Of a stretch of DNA of 64,000 nt, positions 57,355 to 64,000 are shown in pieces (within the stretch, counting starts at the first letter, position 1; each line of letters opens with the position of its first letter). A program made the translations under genes and the position numbers. The notes beneath the pieces were generated by a model. The model saw only the letters and a list, made by a program, of their open reading frames with translations. It was not told where the DNA came from and searched no databases. The stretch comes from Prochlorococcus sp. MIT 1223. Its GTDB lineage: Bacteria; Cyanobacteriota; Cyanobacteriia; PCC-6307; Cyanobiaceae. The stretch spans positions 1,702,865 through 1,766,864 of the forward strand of contig NZ_CP139303.1 of assembly GCF_034092465.1 (NCBI RefSeq), written 5' to 3'.

Positions 57355-58530
57355 ATGAAACGTGTTGGCGTCCTTTTGATAAATCTTGGAGGACCTGAAC
57401 GAATAAAAGATGTTGGACCTTTCTTATACAATCTTTTTTCTGATCCAGAAATAATCCGATTACCTACTCCTGCTTTCCAAAAGCCTTTGGCATGGGTGAT
57501 TAGTACTCTCCGAAGCAAGAAATCTCAAAAGGCTTATGAAGCTATAGGTGGAGGATCTCCTTTGAGAAGGATCACAGAGCAACAAGCAAGAGAGTTGCAA
57601 AGTGAGCTTCGTCAAAGAGGACTAGATGCAACAACTTATGTGGCCATGCGCTATTGGCATCCTTTTACTGAGTCAGCTGTGGCTGATATGAAAGCCGATG
57701 GGATTTCTCAAGTCGTTGTTCTTCCTCTTTATCCTCATTTTTCAATAAGTACTAGTGGTTCAAGTTTTAGAGAGTTAAGTCGCCTTAGAGAATCTGATGC
57801 GGAATTTAAAAAGTTGTCTATTCGATGTATTCGTAGTTGGTTTGATCAAGCTGGGTATATAAAAGCGATGGCGGAGTTGATAGAAAAGCAAATATTAATG
57901 TGTGATTCACCGAACAATGCCCACGTTTGTTTTACTGCTCATGGGGTACCTAAAAGTTATGTTGATGATGCAGGTGATCCTTATAAAGATGAAATTGAAA
58001 ATTGTTCATTATTAATAATTGATCAACTGGAGCAATCTCTTGGTTATACCAATCCATATACTCTTTCTTATCAAAGTAGAGTTGGTCCCGAAGAGTGGCT
58101 TAAACCTTACACGGATGATGTCTTGGAAAACTTAGGAAGATCAGGTACTAGGGAATTAGTAGTTGTTCCGATTAGTTTTGTTAGTGAGCACATTGAAACA
58201 TTACAAGAAATAGATATAGAATACCGGGAGATAGCTAATAAATTTGGGATTACAAAGTTCTTAAGAGTTCCAGCTTTAAATACATATCCAATGTTTGTAA
58301 AAGGTCTGGCAGATTTAGTTATTTCATCTTTAGAAGGCCCTGAAATCACTCTAGATGAGGCTTCAAAATTGCCGGACAGAATTAAGTTGTACCCTCAAGA
58401 AAAATGGCAATGGGGATGGAACAATAGTTCTGAAGTATGGAATGGCAGAGTTGCAATGATAGTGTTTTTATTTTTCTTCATGGAATTTATAATTGGGAAA
58501 GGCCCACTTCACAATTTGGGTTTGCTTTAA
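57355..58530 (+). CDS. hemH: Ferrochelatase with C-terminal chlorophyll-binding domain
   Basis: Inserts Fe(II) into protoporphyrin IX. The 391 residues show [58 protein letters not shown] (catalytic His) and [20 protein letters not shown]. The last 45 residues contain [20 protein letters not shown], the ExxNGRxAM helix of high-light-inducible proteins, as in cyanobacterial and plant type-2 ferrochelatases. This tail is linked to pigment binding and enzyme regulation. ATG 57355 is the start. Confidence 0.97.
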   Translation: MKRVGVLLINLGGPERIKDVGPFLYNLFSDPEIIRLPTPAFQKPLAWVISTLRSKKSQKAYEAIGGGSPLRRITEQQARELQSELRQRGLDATTYVAMRYWHPFTESAVADMKADGISQVVVLPLYPHFSISTSGSSFRELSRLRESDAEFKKLSIRCIRSWFDQAGYIKAMAELIEKQILMCDSPNNAHVCFTAHGVPKSYVDDAGDPYKDEIENCSLLIIDQLEQSLGYTNPYTLSYQSRVGPEEWLKPYTDDVLENLGRSGTRELVVVPISFVSEHIETLQEIDIEYREIANKFGITKFLRVPALNTYPMFVKGLADLVISSLEGPEITLDEASKLPDRIKLYPQEKWQWGWNNSSEVWNGRVAMIVFLFFFMEFIIGKGPLHNLGLL

Positions 58531-58670
58531 ATATTTTCTATTGTTAATTTATTATTTAGGCCACAATTAATCATTTATTGGTATTTCCCTGATTATTTAT
58601 TTCATATCTTTGAGACAGTTTCTGCGATTTGGATTAAGATTTAGTCTTAATAAATTGAATTTACATTGCC

Positions 58671-60530
58671 GTGACCCTGACTTCTGCGCCTATGTCTCTA
58701 GGTGATTCAGGCGGCAAAGATTATTCTCGAATGTTGGGGGCTGATGCTCTCATGGATGCCTTGCGGAGAAACGGCGTTAATACGATCTTCGGATATCCAG
58801 GCGGTGCAATTCTCCCTATTTATGATGCGGTTTATAAGGCTGAAGAAGAAGGATGGTTGAAGCATATTCTTGTTAGACATGAACAAGGAGGAGCTCATGC
58901 TGCAGATGGTTTTGCAAGAGCAACAGGAAGAGTAGGAGTTTGTTTTGGCACTTCAGGCCCTGGAGCGACAAATCTTGTTACGGGAATAGCTACAGCACAA
59001 ATGGATTCAGTCCCTTTGGTAGTTATTACTGGTCAAGTACCCAGGCCTGCTATTGGAACTGACGCTTTTCAAGAGACAGATATTTTTGGAATCACTCTTC
59101 CCATTGTTAAGCATTCTTGGGTGGTAAGAGATCCCTCGGAAATTGCTTCAGTTGTATCCCAGGCTTTTTTAATAGCTTCTTCTGGTAGGCCTGGTCCTGT
59201 CCTTATAGATATTCCAAAGGATGTAGGACAGGAGCTTTTTGAATATGTTCCTGTTGAGCCGGGAACAATTATTCCCGCTGGATTTCAGGTGCCCTCTCTT
59301 CCTGACGAAAGCTCTATTAAAGAAGCTCTAGAACTAATTGAGAAAGCTGAAAAGCCACTTCTATATGTTGGAGGAGGAGCTGTATCTGCTGGTGCTCATA
59401 ATGTTCTAGCGGCTATTGCTAATAGGCACCAGCTTCCAGTTACTACTACTTTAATGGGTAAAGGATCTTTTGATGAGAGAGACCCTTTGTCTGTTGGTAT
59501 GTTGGGGATGCATGGAACGGCATATGCAAATTTCGCTGTTACTGAATGTGATTTGCTAATTGCGGTTGGGGCTCGCTTTGATGACAGAGTTACTGGAAAG
59601 CTTGATACTTTTGCTGCAAAAGCAAAAGTAATTCACTTTGAAATAGATCCAGCTGAAATAAATAAAAATAGATATGCAGATGTAGCAGTTCTTGGTGATG
59701 TTAGAAGGAATCTAGAACAGTTGCTTGCAATTAGTAAAAAGAAAAAAATTAAACCAATTACTTCTAAATGGTTGCATCAAATTGATATCTGGAAAACTAA
59801 TTATCCATTAACAAAGCCTCCTAAAGAAGGTGCAATTTTCCCTCAAGAAGTATTACTAGAAGTAAGAGACTTGGCACCTAACGCATTTATTACGACTGAC
59901 GTAGGTCAGCACCAAATGTGGGCTGCTCAATATCTTCGTAATGGGCCTAGGCAGTGGATTAGCAGTGCAGGTTTGGGAACTATGGGGTTTGGAGTCCCAG
60001 CTGCGTTAGGAGTTCAAATTGCGTTACCTAAGGAGCAAGTTATCTGTATAGCTGGTGATGCAAGTATTCTTATGAATATTCAAGAGTTGGGTACAATTTC
60101 TCAATATAGATTAAATACAAAAATAATTATCATCAATAATCATTGGCAGGGAATGGTTAGACAATGGCAGGAAAGTTTTTATGAAGAAAGATACTCTGCT
60201 ACAGATATGACAAAAGGAGAGCCTGATTTTATGTCTTTAGCCAAATCTTTTGGAATTGGTGGCGTATTAATTAGAGATAGGAAAGAATTAAGGGAAAAAC
60301 TTTTAAATGCATTTAATGAAGAAGGACCAATGCTTATTGATGTCCACGTTAGGAGAAATGAGAATTGTTATCCAATGGTTCCTCCTGGTAAAAGTAATGC
60401 ACAAATGGTTGGGTTGCCTTCTAACAAAGATATTCTTATGAAAAACAATAAGAAATGTCAGAAATGTGATATTGAGCAGTTAAATAGTGATTATCAATTC
60501 TGCCCTGTTTGTGGAGAATCTATTAAATGA
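58671..60530 (+). CDS. ilvB: Acetolactate synthase large subunit with C-terminal zinc ribbon
   Basis: Condenses pyruvate (or pyruvate and 2-oxobutyrate) in branched-chain amino acid synthesis. The GTG start at 58671 gives 619 residues. ThDP, FAD and substrate motifs include [54 protein letters not shown] and [20 protein letters not shown]. After the normal end (NAQMVGLPS) a tail of about 40 residues carries two CxxC pairs (CQKC, CPVC), a small zinc-ribbon signature not typical of bacterial IlvB. The next gene overlaps in ATGA. Confidence 0.96.
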   Translation: MTLTSAPMSLGDSGGKDYSRMLGADALMDALRRNGVNTIFGYPGGAILPIYDAVYKAEEEGWLKHILVRHEQGGAHAADGFARATGRVGVCFGTSGPGATNLVTGIATAQMDSVPLVVITGQVPRPAIGTDAFQETDIFGITLPIVKHSWVVRDPSEIASVVSQAFLIASSGRPGPVLIDIPKDVGQELFEYVPVEPGTIIPAGFQVPSLPDESSIKEALELIEKAEKPLLYVGGGAVSAGAHNVLAAIANRHQLPVTTTLMGKGSFDERDPLSVGMLGMHGTAYANFAVTECDLLIAVGARFDDRVTGKLDTFAAKAKVIHFEIDPAEINKNRYADVAVLGDVRRNLEQLLAISKKKKIKPITSKWLHQIDIWKTNYPLTKPPKEGAIFPQEVLLEVRDLAPNAFITTDVGQHQMWAAQYLRNGPRQWISSAGLGTMGFGVPAALGVQIALPKEQVICIAGDASILMNIQELGTISQYRLNTKIIIINNHWQGMVRQWQESFYEERYSATDMTKGEPDFMSLAKSFGIGGVLIRDRKELREKLLNAFNEEGPMLIDVHVRRNENCYPMVPPGKSNAQMVGLPSNKDILMKNNKKCQKCDIEQLNSDYQFCPVCGESIK

Positions 60531-60871
60531 AGTTGTTAATTCCTTTCTTAATATTAATATCTTCTTTGATTTTAGTTCCTTTAAATCTTATTGCGGCAGA
60601 GGTCCTTAATATAAGTAATTCAACCACTTTGTTGATCGGAGATCATAACAGGAATTATACAGTTCAGATTGCTTGCTTAGCAGTAGATCCTTCTCAGGAA
60701 AAAACCGTAATAGGATTCCTTGAAGCTAGTTTGCCAAGACATTCTAAAATTAATTTAAAACCTAAAGGTTCAGATGATGGAGTTTTAATTTCGAACATTA
60801 TAAAAATAGGTCCAGACTTAGATATTGCCGAAGAAATTGTTTCGCGTGGATTAGCGTCGTCTACTTGTTGA
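60527..60871 (+). CDS. Small secreted SNase-like protein
   Basis: 114 residues with a signal peptide ([20 protein letters not shown]). The mature part ([30 protein letters not shown]) follows the order of the staphylococcal-nuclease fold, but the DGDT and RxxGxDxP catalytic motifs are absent, so activity is unlikely. Conserved Cys residues are present (ACLAV and STC). It overlaps the ilvB stop by 4 bp and is convergent with the pgeF gene by 11 bp. Assignment to the fold is tentative. Confidence 0.6.
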   Translation: MKLLIPFLILISSLILVPLNLIAAEVLNISNSTTLLIGDHNRNYTVQIACLAVDPSQEKTVIGFLEASLPRHSKINLKPKGSDDGVLISNIIKIGPDLDIAEEIVSRGLASSTC

Positions 60872-61610
60872 GATTCCCCGAGATAATACAACTCCATTGA
60901 AATAATTTCATTTTATCTCTTCTCCAGGAGTAAAATAGTTCTTCATCTAAGAATGTACAATAATTACTAACCGTAATATTCTCTCCTGTTATTCCTTCTT
61001 TAATTAATTGCTTGTAGGCAAATTTCTTTAGATCAACCAATATATCTCCTTCTTTTAATTTAAATAGATCAGACTTGATTGATAAATTAATATTTTTTTC
61101 GTTTATACTCCTAAGTAATAGGTGTAAGACATCGTCTTTAACTGTATATTTTGAAAGACTAATTGAAGGACCAAGTGCAACGATTAAATTTTTTCTTTCT
61201 GATCCACTTAGTTCTAATTCTTCTATTGTTTGTTTTATTATTTTATTGCAAACACCTTTCCATCCTGCATGAGACGCTGCCACATCTCCTGTCTTTGTGT
61301 CAGCAATGAGAATAGGAATACAATCTGCAGTATATATCCATAAGCTTTGATCTTTTATATTGCTGCTGATAATTCCATCTGCTTGCGTTAAATTAAATTC
61401 ATTTAACTCTGTTGTTTTTATTACCTTTTTACTATGAACTTGATTTAATTGATGAATTGAACAACAATTAGATATCTTTTTAATTAATTTATTTGGTTTA
61501 GAGCTTTTATTCAATCTTGTATAGAAAGCATGATTAAACTTATATTTTAAAAATAGTCGCGATTGTATATATTCGTTTGTTTTTGTTATTAACCATTCAT
61601 TCTTTTTCAT
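60861..61610 (-). CDS. pgeF: Purine nucleoside phosphorylase, laccase-domain (PgeF/YfiH)
   Basis: 249 residues of the multicopper-oxidase-like DUF152 family, now known as zinc enzymes acting on purine nucleosides or removing a misincorporated amino acid in peptidoglycan. The three metal-ligand sites are QVHSKKV, TADCIPILI and ASHAGWKGVCNKI; LGPSISL follows. The motifs are intact. Starting at 61610, it lies 4 bp after the Tab2 gene on the same strand. Confidence 0.92.
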   Translation of the reverse strand: MKKNEWLITKTNEYIQSRLFLKYKFNHAFYTRLNKSSKPNKLIKKISNCCSIHQLNQVHSKKVIKTTELNEFNLTQADGIISSNIKDQSLWIYTADCIPILIADTKTGDVAASHAGWKGVCNKIIKQTIEELELSGSERKNLIVALGPSISLSKYTVKDDVLHLLLRSINEKNINLSIKSDLFKLKEGDILVDLKKFAYKQLIKEGITGENITVSNYCTFLDEELFYSWRRDKMKLFQWSCIISGNLNK

Positions 61611-61614
61611 CCTT

Positions 61615-62511
61615 TTAGTTGAAAGTTAGATCTCGCATCATCAAAAAAGCAGTGAAATTTTTTTCATTAGGAGTAGCTTGTACCGATATAAATTGAAGTC
61701 CATTAGCTTGCTCTTTGGTTTTTGAAAAATTTTTATTAGCAAATTCTCTTGTTATTAAGTCCATATCAGTAACTAGCCAACGCTCATCTTGGCCTGCTTC
61801 AAGAATTAATTGAGACTGCTCTTGTATTAAAAAAACTGGTTCTAGTCCTCCCAGCCAAGCTGCTAAAGCCAGAGCTCTTGATTTACTAAAGAGTCTTATT
61901 CCAGGTATCTCAATTTCATTATCAATGCTTTCTTTTATAGGAAGAAGACTACTGAATTCAATAGGCCATTGATCGGCTTCTCTTAGAACTCCTACTGGAA
62001 GTGTTGACAAACTCCATGCATCTCCTCTTACAGCTTCAGGTAAGGGGATTGGTTGATTACTTATAGGAGAAAAAGGAGGAGCTAAAGGTCCTGCTATATA
62101 TCCAGGTTGTTTTGGATAAATTTCTATGGATCGTTTAGCCAACCAGTCAGAAAGAGAATATGTACGACGGCTAGACACTGGATCTATGTTTAGCTTCTCT
62201 GAAGCTTTTTGAATCATTGTTCTCATAGAAGGTCTCCAAAATCTCAACTTTGAGGGCCTTGCCCAGCCTTCTTCCTGTGCTTGATTTATTGCATCTTGCA
62301 TAGCATTAGCAAGCCAAATGGAATTAACTTCAGCTGCAGGGCAAATCTTTTCCCATTGAAAAGGCTTTTCTCCAGAAAAATTTTCCGTGCTTGATATAAG
62401 TAATTCCCAACGTTTTTTCCCATCTGATTCCATTACTGGACGTGAGTAAAAATCCAGTTCCCAATCTGCTTCTTTAAGGGTGTTCTCTGTTAGGAATTTG
62501 CTTGCAGTCAT
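61615..62511 (-). CDS. Tab2/Atab2-family RNA-binding protein
   Basis: 298 residues of the DUF1092/Tab2 family, named for Chlamydomonas Tab2, which binds psaB mRNA and helps photosystem I translation. Blocks seen: WELDFYSRPVMESDGKKRWE, LRFWRPSMRTMIQKASEKLN, ALAAWLGGLEPVFLI. In cyanobacteria its role is less clear. The start overlaps the end of the S1-protein gene in ATGA, so they are coupled. Confidence 0.9.
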   Translation of the reverse strand: MTASKFLTENTLKEADWELDFYSRPVMESDGKKRWELLISSTENFSGEKPFQWEKICPAAEVNSIWLANAMQDAINQAQEEGWARPSKLRFWRPSMRTMIQKASEKLNIDPVSSRRTYSLSDWLAKRSIEIYPKQPGYIAGPLAPPFSPISNQPIPLPEAVRGDAWSLSTLPVGVLREADQWPIEFSSLLPIKESIDNEIEIPGIRLFSKSRALALAAWLGGLEPVFLIQEQSQLILEAGQDERWLVTDMDLITREFANKNFSKTKEQANGLQFISVQATPNEKNFTAFLMMRDLTFN

Positions 62512-63767
62512 TCTGAGCTGCTTATATCTTTATTTTTAATTATGGTCTGAGCTTTTACTGCTCTTTCTTTCGCTTCTGACATTACTTTTTCTTTGTCTGA
62601 AACAATCTCCCCAGGTGGGCCTTCAAGCAAAGCTGTGTTTAACCCAATCCTTGCTCTCCGGGGATCAAGATCAGTAATGAGAGCTTTAATAGGATCACCT
62701 TTCTTAAATACTTCAGATAGAGATCTTATGCTTCCATTCGTAACTGCAGTGTGATGGAGCAAGCCACTTACTCCTCCAAGTTCAACAAAGTAACCGTAAG
62801 GTTTTGTTGATGCAATTTTACCTTCTACAAGTTGGCCAACTTCTAAGTCAGCAAAAAGTTTTACTATTCCCGCTTTTTTTTCAGACAAAACAAGTTTTCT
62901 TGAATCAGGATTAACTTCGAGGAAAGTTACCCCAAGAGTTTTCCCCACAAGTGATTCATGCTTATCTCCCTCTTGTAATTGAGAGCGAGGGATAAATCCT
63001 CGTAAACCTTCTAAGTCGCATGTGACTCCACCACGATTAAAACCATTTATCTTCACTTGTAAGACTTTCCCCTCTTTCTCAAGAGATTTAACATTTTCCC
63101 AGCTTTTTCGTAAGGCAAGGGCTCGGCAGCTAATAGTTACCATTCCATCAGCATTTTGTTCCCTTGTTACAAGAACTTCGACTTCTAAACCCTTTGGAAA
63201 TTTCTCTTTAAGACTAGTTATTACACCTAGTCCACACTCTTTCTTTGGCATGAAACCTGGTGCTTTACCACCTATGTCTACATAAATCCCATCACTCTCA
63301 ACTCCAATAACTTTTCCTTTTGCTATTTCTCCGGTGTTCCCAATTGGCTCATTTTGATCAAGTGCTGCTAAGAATTCGTCTTCATCGAAATCAAAATCAT
63401 CCACACTTCTTGAAGCGAATCCCAATTGGTTTTGATCGTTTTGTCTTTCCCTAGAGAGATTTGCTTCGTTAATTTTCTCTTCTTGCCCTAATAGATCTTC
63501 CATCGTTATTCCCATCTCAGGATCTAGACCATTTTTTTCGCTTGGAACAAAACCTTTTAATGGCGGTGTAATCCCTTTTGGTGATGTAGGAGGGGAGATT
63601 GAACTAGCATTTTGCTGATTAATATTTAAATCATTAGTTTTTTTCTCGTCTTGAAGTTCTTCATTTTTTTTACTTATGTGCATTACTTGCAAAGGCTTTC
63701 GGGGAGAATTTGCCGAAAGTCTTGGAGGTGTAGCTTTTTGGGGCTTCGGACTATCTGATCCGGCCAT
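62508..63767 (-). CDS. S1-domain RNA-binding protein (ribosomal protein S1 homologue)
   Basis: 419 residues: about 140 residues of low complexity (Ser, Pro, Lys, Gln and Glu), then three S1 domains at about 145-215, 228-300 and 310-385 (KGKVIGVESDGIYVDIGGKA, VLQVKINGFNRGGVTCDLEG, VEGKIASTKPYGYFVELGGV). Cyanobacteria have two S1-type genes; this one looks like the second (rps1b/nbp1), but symbol choice is uncertain. Heads the leftward unit S1-Tab2-pgeF. Confidence 0.88.
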   Translation of the reverse strand: MAGSDSPKPQKATPPRLSANSPRKPLQVMHISKKNEELQDEKKTNDLNINQQNASSISPPTSPKGITPPLKGFVPSEKNGLDPEMGITMEDLLGQEEKINEANLSRERQNDQNQLGFASRSVDDFDFDEDEFLAALDQNEPIGNTGEIAKGKVIGVESDGIYVDIGGKAPGFMPKKECGLGVITSLKEKFPKGLEVEVLVTREQNADGMVTISCRALALRKSWENVKSLEKEGKVLQVKINGFNRGGVTCDLEGLRGFIPRSQLQEGDKHESLVGKTLGVTFLEVNPDSRKLVLSEKKAGIVKLFADLEVGQLVEGKIASTKPYGYFVELGGVSGLLHHTAVTNGSIRSLSEVFKKGDPIKALITDLDPRRARIGLNTALLEGPPGEIVSDKEKVMSEAKERAVKAQTIIKNKDISSSE

Positions 63768-63835
63768 AATGCCCTTAGGTTCGTCAATGAGTCATTCTTA
63801 CAGGGAATCTGAAGTTGTTAACAGTCTTGGAACAA

Positions 63836-64000
63836 ATGTCATCTAGTTCTTCTTCTCGCAGATTTGATGTTCTTAGTTGGACTAAAGCCTCAGAAGCCTC
63901 TTCCAGAGAGGGTTCTACACTTGTATGGCCTTTCGGCGCTTGTGAACAGCATGGTCCACATTTACCTTTAATTACTGATACTTATTTTGCGAAAAGCATT
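63836..64000 (+). CDS. Creatininase-family amidohydrolase (partial)
   Basis: The first 55 codons of a rightward gene cut by the window end. The segment VWPFGACEQHGPHLPLITD is the family signature with the metal-binding Glu and His (EQHGPHLPL). Members include creatininase and enzymes of coenzyme and mycofactocin synthesis; the substrate here cannot be decided. It is divergent from the S1-protein gene with 68 bp between starts. Confidence 0.88.
   Translation, partial: MSSSSSSRRFDVLSWTKASEASSREGSTLVWPFGACEQHGPHLPLITDTYFAKSI

Overview
This window looks like a stretch of core chromosome from a marine picocyanobacterium, most likely a low-light Prochlorococcus. The evidence is oxygenic photosynthesis genes (petA, petC, psaF, psaJ, psb27, a high-light-inducible protein), strong A+T richness, very short intergenic gaps with many overlapping gene ends, and several families that I know mainly from cyanobacteria and plastids (DUF3067, DUF2854, Tab2, ferrochelatase with a chlorophyll-binding tail). 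A 62-residue protein between two tRNA genes matches my memory of the 'hyper-conserved protein' (PSHCP) of Prochlorococcus and marine Synechococcus. I could not run a search, so the strain is not fixed. I saw no insertion sequence, CRISPR array, prophage block or genomic island. The only mobile-type gene is a lone tyrosine recombinase.

Layout. 1-7.4 kb: electron transport and Tat export (petA, petC, tatC), an RqcH/NFACT gene, gmk, photosystem I psaF-psaJ, tsaD and an hli gene. 7.6-11.4 kb: a cation/H+ antiporter, gltX, tRNA-Asp, PSHCP, tRNA-Trp and rplS, a translation cluster read leftward. 11.9-18.5 kb: map, a short-chain dehydrogenase, a DRTGG/BioD-like regulator, a DprA-like Rossmann protein, yajQ, a band-7 protein and hemL. 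18.7-29 kb: xth, hypotheticals, larC, a UPF0104 membrane protein, a ferric-iron permease (futB), a CobW/COG0523 metallochaperone, phhB, yjbQ, an M32 carboxypeptidase and a first inorganic pyrophosphatase. 29-40.4 kb: hemC, rpoD, priA, argB with its neighbours, ssb, a CobK-type reductase, cutA, a PfkB kinase and purA. 40.5-54.9 kb: psb27, proS, an HTH protein, a second pyrophosphatase, lepB, a degenerate dihydroorotase, a two-domain histidine phosphatase, a CPBP protease, an FtsL-like gene with ftsI, tal, a geranylgeranyl-reductase-like protein, frr and pyrH. 55.2-64 kb: cobO, the tyrosine recombinase, hemH, ilvB with a zinc-ribbon tail, an SNase-like small protein, pgeF, a Tab2 protein, an S1-domain protein and the start of a creatininase-family gene.

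How the genes work together. Tetrapyrrole synthesis recurs (hemL, hemC, hemH, CobK-type reductase, cobO), as do thylakoid assembly (the Rieske protein carries a twin-arginine signal and tatC lies close by; psb27 serves photosystem II repair) and metal handling (futB, COG0523 GTPase, cutA, larC). Most genes are housekeeping genes in short runs of one to four, with frequent four-base stop/start overlaps and convergent overlaps of 11-50 bp.

I found no clear undescribed multi-gene system. The observations most worth following are the zinc-ribbon tail on IlvB, a candidate FtsL next to ftsI, the catalytically degenerate dihydroorotase, two different family I pyrophosphatases, a core-genome tyrosine recombinase without an island, a 23-bp perfect hairpin between tatC and its neighbour, and two gene-free stretches (about 11.4-11.9 kb and 31.4-31.8 kb) that may encode RNA or a very small protein.
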